A stretch of DNA of 64,000 nucleotides, taken from Beroe forskalii (taxonomy: Eukaryota > Ctenophora > Nuda > Beroida > Beroidae). The notes under the pieces are model-generated. The model was not told where the DNA came from. It searched no databases and worked only from the letters and a program-made list of their open reading frames with translations. Made by a program: the position numbers and the translations under genes. Position 1 is the first letter of the stretch, and each line of letters opens with the position of its first letter. Below, one piece after another: positions 57,101-64,000 of the stretch. The stretch spans positions 124,001 through 188,000 of the forward strand of contig WFMF01000089.1 of NCBI GenBank assembly GCA_011033025.1, given 5' to 3'.

Positions 57101-60100
57101 CGCGAGTGTGTAAGTGTGTAAGTGCGTATGTGTGTAAGCGTGAGTGTGTAAAATTGTAAATGTGCAAGCGTGAGTGTGTAAGTGTGTAAACGTGAGTGTG
57201 TAAAGTGTGTTAAGTGTGTGTTAAGTGTGTAAAGTGTTAAGCGTGTAAGTGTGTTGTAGTGCGTGAGTGTGTAAAGTGTGTGTAGTGTGTGTGTAAGTGT
57301 GTAAGTGTGTCAAGTGTGTAAGTGAGTGTGTAAAGTGTGTAAACGTGAGTGTGTAAAGTGTGTTAAGTGTGTAAGTGCGAGTGTGTAAGTGTTTAAGTGC
57401 GTAAGTGTGTAAGTGTAAGTGCGTGAGTGTGTAAAGTGTGTAAGTGTGTCAAGTGTGTAAGTGAGTAAAGTGTGTACGTGTGTAAGGGCGAGTGTAATTG
57501 TTTAAGTGCAAGTATGTAAGCGTGAGTGTGTAAGTGTGTACAGTGTAAGCGTGGTGTGTAAGTGTGTGCGAGTGTAAGTGTGTGCAAGTGTAAGCGTGGT
57601 AAGTGTGTACAGTGTAAGCGTGAGTGTGTAAGTGTGTAAAAGCGTGTGGTGTGTGAGTGTGTAGGTGTGTGGCGTGAGTGTAAGTGTGTAAGCACGAATG
57701 TGTTACTGTGTAAGCGTGATGGTGTCAAGTGTGTTAAAAGTGTAAGTGGGAGTGTGTAAGCAAATAAGTGTGAGTGTGTAAAGTGTGAAAATTTTTAGTT
57801 TTAATAAGTGCGAGTCTGTAAGTGTGTAAGTGCGAGTATGTAAGCGTGAGTGTGTAAGTGTGTAGGCGTGAGTGTGTAAGTGTGTAAGCGTGAGTGTGTA
57901 AAGTGTGTTCAGTGCGTAAGTGCGAGTGTTTATTGTTTAAGTGCGTAAGTGTGTAAGTGTGAGTGTGTAAGTGCGTAAGTGTGTTAGCGTGATTGTGTAA
58001 AGTGTGTAAGTGCGTAAGTGTGTAAGCGTGAGTGTGTAAATGTGTAAAGGTGTGTAAAATGTTTAACGTGTGTAAGTGTGTAAAGTGTGTAAGTTTGTCA
58101 CGTGTGTAAGTGAGAAAAGTGTGTAAGCGCGAGTGTAAGTGTGTAAGTGAGAGTGTGTAAGCGTGAGTGCCCAAGTGTGTAAGCGTGAGTGTGTAAGTGA
58201 CTAAGCGTGAGTGTGTAAAGTGTGTAGGTGTATAAGCGTGAGTGTGTAAGCGCGAGTGTGTAAGTGTTTAAGCGCGACTGTGTAAACTGTAAGTGTGTAA
58301 AACGTTGCCTGGTCCCCTTCGCGCGCCCCCACGCCAGACAACGTCTGGCAACGTCTGACAACGTTGACAAGTACTATTGTTCTGAGAACGTATTTCGTTC
58401 ATAACTCGGTGCCAGGATTATACCATTACTAGACAGCAACGTTGTGACGACAGCGTCGCGAAGTAATGGCACAGAAACGCCGTTACGACACAGTTACCGC
58501 GCAGTAACATTGTTAAGGCGCAGTATCGTCATTACGACACAGTAATGCCGTTACGACACAGTAATGCCGTTACGACACAGTAATGCCGTTACGACACAGT
58601 AATGCCGTTACGACACAGTAATGCCGTTACGACACAGTATCGTCGTTGCGAAACAGTAATGCCGTTACGACACAGTATCGTCGTTGCGAAACAGTAAGAT
58701 CGATACGAAACAGTATGTAAGAGAGTCAGGTCGTTACGAAACAGTTAGGTACATCGTTACGACATAGAGAACGTCATAACGACAAAACAACGTCGTTAGG
58801 ACACAGTAACACCGTTATTATAGGTCTAGGGATATTTTAATATGGTACCTATGTAGCTATGTAAAACGTAATTCACATAATTATTACAAGCTTTGAAAGA
58901 TGTATTTTAATTTCAAATTTGAAATCAAGAACCTTTCACTGTTTCAGTGTTTGTTCCCAGTCCCAGGAGCTCTTTACTCTATCACTGTTGCACTGATACA
59001 ATGTACTCCATGATTCACACACTGCTACACACAGATTGTGTGTACGCTGTAACATGTAGCTGTAAAGTGTGTGGGGAAACAACATTACCGGAAGTAATTT
59101 GATAATGTGTGTAAACAATGATATATCATAGTGTAATATGAAACGGAATAAAACTTACACCAGGTTAGGCCCGTGAAATTCTTGCCTCACTGGTGGTAGA
59201 CCAGTGAAAACATTGAATCCCGGGTCAGTCACGTGATATCCGCATGACATTTTGATCTCTCTGTGCACCGGGCTGGGCCCGTGAAATTCTTGCCTCACTG
59301 GTGGTAGACCAGTGAAAACATTGAATCCCGGGTCAGTCACGTGACATCCGCATGACATTATGATTTCTCTGTGCACCGGGCTGGGCCCGTGAAATTCTTG
59401 CCTCACTGGTGGTAGACCAGTGAAAATATTGAATCACTGGGAGCCTCTGGGGGGGTGCCTTAAAAAGCGCCACATTTGCACTTTGCAGCATAGCGACAAA
59501 AATTATAAATTAAAAACCTACTTGGAAGTAGGTGATCGCCTTGTCGTGGTTGCCGTAGATTGAGTAGAAGTTCCCAACCACACAGCAGGTTTCAGGACGG
59601 TACTTATCCGTCTGGGAAATAGCTTTAGCAGGTAGTGATTATTAACTGTGTGCCTACTACGAATGTTGCAAAACATCCAAGATTTCAAAGAGATGAAATT
59701 ATGTATTTGACGACACACTTTTGATGCACGCACTTTGACTTAAACAGTTACTAAACAAACAAACGAATAAACGAACAAGTACAAGATCAAACGAACAAAC
59801 AAACAAACACACCTCTACAGTGTGATGAGCGAGGTAGTTGAGAGCCGCCTTGTCCTCCTTCACATAGAGCACGTTGGAGTACATGTCCACTATATCCAGG
59901 CGGTGCGGGTCCTTATCCAGCAACTCTTTGAAGGTGTCTTTCGCTGAAACGTGGTTCCTGTTCATAGGATTAAAGAGGAACAAACGTTTTACTAATTAAG
60001 GAAATAATCCCTTCAGAAGTTTTTGATTATTTTCGTAAGCTGGTTCATGGTCCAGCAATCCAGAGGGATGTATTATTGCATACCAGTGCCCAGTTTTGTG

Positions 60101-62963
60101 CCGATTTACACGGGAAATCGTACCGATTGTAAGTCGAACAATTCGCATTATATTATCATTGTAATAGTGAATTCTTATGATTATTAAGCATGATGATATG
60201 AAACCTATATCGTACTCCCTAAGCTGGTAGTGTACTTCCGCTCGTTTAGCCAGCATGTAAGGGTTGTTCACCATCCCCATGTCTTCCAGCGCCTGTAAAA
60301 CATTCAAAGTTATAGGGGTTGTTCACCATCCCCATGTCTTCCAGCGCCTGTGAAACATTGAAAGGTATAAGACCTGTTCACTTTAGCCTTCAATTAAAAG
60401 TGTAAAAATGTTCTGTTCAAAGTCATATATTCAGTCGACTATGTCAATCAGAAAATACTAAGCATGCATAATGCATAGTTCAGTAGTCACTGTGATCTGA
60501 CACTACCATGCTACCAGGTGCCATGGTACCAGGTGCCATGATACCAGGTGCCATGATACCAGGTGCCATGGTACCAGGTGCCATGATAACAGGTGCCATG
60601 CTACCAGGTGCCATGCTACCAGGTGCCATGCTACCAGGTGCCATGGTATCAGGTGCCATGATACCAGGTGCCATGACACCAGGTGCCATGCTACCAGGTG
60701 CCATGACACCAGGTGCAATGATACCAGGTACCATGATACCAGGTGCCATGACACCAGGTGCGATGATACCAGGTGCGATGATACCAGGTGCCATGGTACC
60801 AGGTGCCATGTTACCAGGTGCCATGGTACCAAGTACCATAATACCAGGTGCCATGGTACCAGGTGCCATGCTACCAGGTGCCATGCTACCAGGTGCCATG
60901 ATACCAGGTGCCATGATACCAGGTGCCATGGTACCAGGTGCCATGGTACCAGGTGCCATGATAACAGGTGCCATGCTACCAGGTGCCATGCTACCAGGTG
61001 CCATGCTACCAGGTGCCATGCTACCAGGTGCCATGGTATCAGGTGCCATGATACCAGGTGCCATGACACCAGGTGCCATGCTACCAGGTGCCATGACACC
61101 AGGTGCAATGATACCAGGTACCATGATACCAGGTGCCATGACACCAGGTGCGATGATACCAGGTGCGATGATACCAGGTGCCATGGTACCAGGTGCCATG
61201 ATATCAGGTGCCATGATACCAGGTGCCATGGTACCAGGTGCCATGATACCAGGTACCATGATACCAGGTGCCATGATACCAGGTGCCATGATTCCAGGTA
61301 CCATGATACCAGGTACCATGGTACCAGGTACCATGGTACCAGGTGCCATGGTACCAGGTGCCATGGTACCAGGTGCCATGGTACCAGGTGCCATGATACC
61401 AGGTGCCCTGCTATCAAGTGCCATGATTCCAGGTACCATGATACCAGGTACCATGGTACCAGGTACCATGGTACCAGGTGCCATGGCACCTGGTACCATG
61501 ATACCAGGTGCCATGGTACCAGGAGCCATGTACCAGGTGCCATGCTATCAAGTGCCATGTTACCAGGTGCCATGATACCAGGTGCCATGTTACCAGGTGC
61601 CATGATACCAGGTGCCATGTTACCAGGTGCCATGATACCAGGTACTGCCATGTTACCAGGTGCCATGTTACCAGGTGCCATGGTACCAGGTGCCATGATA
61701 CCAGGTGTCATGGTAACAGGTGCCATGGTAACAGGTGCCATGGTAGCAGGTGCCATGATACCAGGTGCCATGATACCAGGTGCAATGATACCAGGTGCCA
61801 TGATACCAGGTGCCAGGCTACGAGGTGACATGATACCAGGTGCCATGGTACCAGGTGCCATTATCTCACTGGTGTCTGGTAATATACCTGAATGAAGGAG
61901 AGGGCGTCGTTGGCGTAGTACATTTCCTGGCACACTTCCACGTAGAAGAAGTTCTTCATCCAATGGTGTGGCAGAACTGGTAAGGCTTGAGGAACGGAAT
62001 TAACTTAAATCAATATCATGTGGGAATTATGTGGCCTCTCAGATTTCAAAATGGCATTAATGAGTTAATAGGCCCCATTAATGCGATTTTGAACTTTGGA
62101 AGTAGAAGAACACCTCTTTTCACAATTGCAGCTGATTATTTTGTGCTCCTATACTATTCAATTAGAACGTAATGTCCATGCACATTATTGATAAACCTCA
62201 CAAAGTCACAATACAAACAGAAGTCTGACGTGCCTGGAGTTGGTTTTTGTTCTTCAGCAGTTTCGCAAGTGTTTTCCAAGACCCCCAAAAGGAGGGTTCC
62301 AAGTTCAGTGACTCCACTAGGACCGGCATAGCTCTGTCTACCATGTCGGATTTGCTGAAAATCACTCCCAGCAACCACAACCTGTCTCAAGGGAAATAAT
62401 TCTATTATTAGCACCGGCACTGGGATTATCTGATTGAAAATGGGGAAATCTGGAATTCTAAAATGGGCTAAAATTTAGCCTAAAATCTAAAGATTCAAAT
62501 TCATTGTCGAAACTGAAGATAAGGACAATGATAATTAATATGTTGAATTACACTATAATTACAATGACACGTTAATTACAGAACTCACTAACCCGTACAC
62601 ATCGAGTTTGTTCGCTTGTCTCAGTTCCTCCAGCTCTATCCTGAGTTCAGTGAGGACCTCGTTCTTTGCACCCCTCCGGTTCTTTATGTCAGCCTGCAGG
62701 CGAGGATATTCAAACCCGATCACTTGAACATTTGAACCCACAGACTTCTTTATATTTTGAACTTTTGAACTCGAATATTTGAGCCCGAAAACTCGAATAT
62801 CAGAACCCGCAAAGTAAATTTACAAATCCACAGAACGGATAATTTTCATGCATACCTTGTCGACTCTTGCCTTCTCGCCCGCCAAATATTTACAGTAGAA
62901 ATACATGAACTGCCCATGCTGAGACTCGCATTCCTTGAGCAGCGCCACTGCCCTAGTGTACTC
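54105..62963 (-). CDS. CDC23: CDC23 / APC8, TPR subunit of the anaphase-promoting complex; ten internal exons seen
   Basis: Exons on the minus strand: 62963-62856, 62693-62593, 62381-62230, 61976-61888, 60292-60205, 59943-59813, 59611-59522, 55202-55089, 54790-54652, 54239-54105. Phases agree throughout. In order they read [132 protein letters not shown] and [13 protein letters not shown]. These are the TPR signature of CDC23, a core TPR-lobe subunit of the APC/C ubiquitin ligase in mitosis. Roughly 100 N-terminal and 90 C-terminal residues are unplaced. The intron between 59522 and 55202 has a normal GT donor but no AG acceptor at the position the protein requires (see findings). It contains foldback copy 2. 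Confidence 0.93.
55405..59461. mobile_element. Large foldback element, copy 2 (4.06 kb), in a CDC23 intron
   Basis: The perfect 30-bp ends, AAGGCACCCCCCCAGAGGCT continuing to CCCAGTGATT (55405-55434), are inverted at 59432-59461. The arms, loop minisatellite (about 56,510-58,300), GACAACGTCTGG block and GTAATGCCGTTACGACACA array (about 58,455-58,680) follow copy 1 in the same order and orientation. Long stretches are nearly identical to copy 1, so one copy moved fairly recently. No coding capacity. The flanks are A-rich and the target duplication is unclear. Confidence 0.92.
60313..60352 (-). repeat. Duplicate of the 5' edge of a CDC23 exon with its splice acceptor
   Basis: The first 34 or so bases of the exon at 60205-60292, plus the acceptor, recur just upstream (in gene sense) at about 60315-60350. 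A second acceptor-like site follows, CAG in TTTCACAG context. Confidence 0.9.
60505..61870. repeat. 15-bp minisatellite (CCATGATACCAGGTG), about 90 units, in a CDC23 intron
   Basis: Very regular 15-bp units with a higher-order duplication of several hundred bp (about 60,600-60,800 repeats at about 60,970-61,170). Being 5 codons long, it yields open frames on both strands (Met-Ala-Pro-Gly-Thr type) of over 300 residues. These are array by-products. Each unit contains CAGGTG or CAGGTA. Confidence 0.96.
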
Positions 62964-63020
62964 CTGGGGAATACATCGTGAGAGGAGAGGGTAATGATGT
63001 ATGAGGATAATTTTAGTGGG

Positions 63021-63205
63021 CGACATCTCATCTCACGACATTTCATCTCACGACATTTCATCTCCCTGTCCTGACCCTAACCATAACCTTAACCCAAACC
63101 CTAACCCTGAACCTTACCCAAACACTAACCCTGACCCTAACCCAGACTCTTCCCTTTGCGTAGAGCTGACATATTGCGAGATAAAGTGTCGTGAGATGAA
63201 ATCGT
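63021..63205. mobile_element. Inverted-repeat element with a telomere-like core
   Basis: The left end has TCTCATCTCACGACATTTCA with one internal repetition. The right end (about 63178-63205) is its inverse (GTGTCGTGAGATGAAATCG). Between them lies a degenerate CCCTAACC array of about 90 bp. No clear target duplication. The plan is the same as at 45548-45796, but the ends are unrelated. Confidence 0.7.
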
Positions 63206-63651
63206 AATATGTGAACGATCCCAATTTTTAGTGAGGGGTCTCGTCACAGCATCCGATACCTTTTAGGGCACACTTGACGTAAACTAGTAATACTAATGAC
63301 ATTTTGCATCAGAACAGCATTTAATATGACACATTGACAGCATTGAATATAACAGTTTCTGAAATATCATGTAGCAAGGTCTTTTCAAGGACAAAGGCAG
63401 TTTGATTACTCTCTATAGTAAGTTAATATTAATAAGATTGTTTTTTACTAACTCATCAAAAATAGGGTTACAAAGTTAGATTCATGCTGTCACGTTTTGA
63501 CAAATGATGCAAATCATACAAATCACAAACAGAATCAAACTCTTCGTAGATGATTTATTCATTTCAGATTATACTTAATAAAACCTTTGCTCGACTGAGT
63601 TTGCGACAATCTCGATACAGGTATAATATACCTAGTTAGTTAATACCTTTT

Positions 63652-63715
63652 CACTTTGAGAGCTGTGCTGATTCCGCCGAGACGAAATCGAGGCGGTTGC
63701 ACAGCTCGAAAAGTG
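63652..63715. repeat. 64-bp hairpin
   Basis: CACTTTGAGAGCTGTGC pairs with GCACAGCTCGAAAAGTG. An inner CCGCC / GGCGG stem closes around GAGACGAAATCGA. Unassigned; it does not fold as a tRNA. Confidence 0.75.
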
Positions 63716-64000
63716 GGAAGTTATTAATTATCGTTTAGATGCTCGTATTAATTTCATTTTGTATCGGACTATGCAGTTTTTGTAGACATAATGATTTCGG
63801 TTATTGGCGTTGCTTGCCCGCAGCTTTATTTTTCTTCATAATCTGAATATTCTATATCAATATACACTTCATTGAAACTTTCGAAATGAATTTCATGCAC
63901 CCCTACTTGCCTTGATCAGCATTTGATATCATGTAAATCTTCAACACCAGCCTTATCAGTTATTCATAAACGTGGTGCTTTTTGATACTTTTTTTGAAAA

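Larger units (their letters stand above)
62964..64000. other. Upstream intron or flank of CDC23
   Basis: The CDC23 exon(s) encoding the N-terminus would be expected here or beyond the window; none was recognised. It contains the inverted-repeat element at 63021-63205 and the hairpin at 63652-63715. Confidence 0.4.

Noticed and set aside
60480-61963. Open frames of up to 486 residues on both strands (Met-Ala-Pro-Gly and Trp-His-Leu-Val types)
   Set aside because: 15-bp array by-products; the end of one overlaps a true CDC23 exon only by frame accident.

Overview
This is 64 kb of animal nuclear DNA. Four host genes are recognisable by protein similarity to metazoan families: three are interrupted by short GT-AG introns and one is an intact single-exon gene. 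A fifth gene encodes a membrane receptor. The rest is minisatellites, inverted-repeat transposons and retroelements. The phylum cannot be fixed from sequence alone. Abundant Penelope-like elements (PLEs), degenerate CCCTAA repeats and an LDLa-bearing class A receptor favour an invertebrate.

Layout. 1-5.2 kb: a roughly 1.1-kb repeat family in two direct copies, one of them split by a 1.56-kb non-autonomous DNA transposon whose empty site survives in the other copy. 5.4-13.6 kb: a very large GTCA-type minisatellite field, interrupted by an AT-rich array and a 3.3-kb block, and closed by an inverted copy of the same repeat family. 14-22 kb: retroelements, namely a LINE ORF1, two broken PLE 3' pieces and one PLE that looks whole (minus strand). 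22.4-29.1 kb: SLC25A42-like mitochondrial carrier, minus strand, seven exons. 32.1-43.1 kb: muskelin (MKLN1), minus strand, eight exons. 43.6-44.4 kb: RNASEH2B, minus strand, one exon. 47.5-51.5 kb: SRCR/LDLa seven-transmembrane receptor, plus strand. 54.1-63.0 kb: CDC23 (APC8), minus strand, ten exons seen; both ends of the protein were not found.

Two patterns are not explained by ordinary annotation. First, the tandem arrays in introns of the three spliced minus-strand genes are repeatedly built from exon-intron junctions. Pieces of exon plus splice site are copied 2 to about 16 times beside the real exon, on both sides of SLC25A42 exon 3 and MKLN1 exon 4. Second, two copies of a large foldback element (about 4.5 and 4.06 kb) lie in introns of MKLN1 and CDC23. 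They have arms made of 106-bp subrepeats and a loop of GTGTAAG-type minisatellite.

The host genes have unrelated jobs: coenzyme A import into mitochondria, a CTLH-complex kelch subunit, RNase H2, a receptor and the anaphase-promoting complex. There is no sign that they form a pathway. All domain and family calls rest on recognised protein similarity read by eye; no database search was run.
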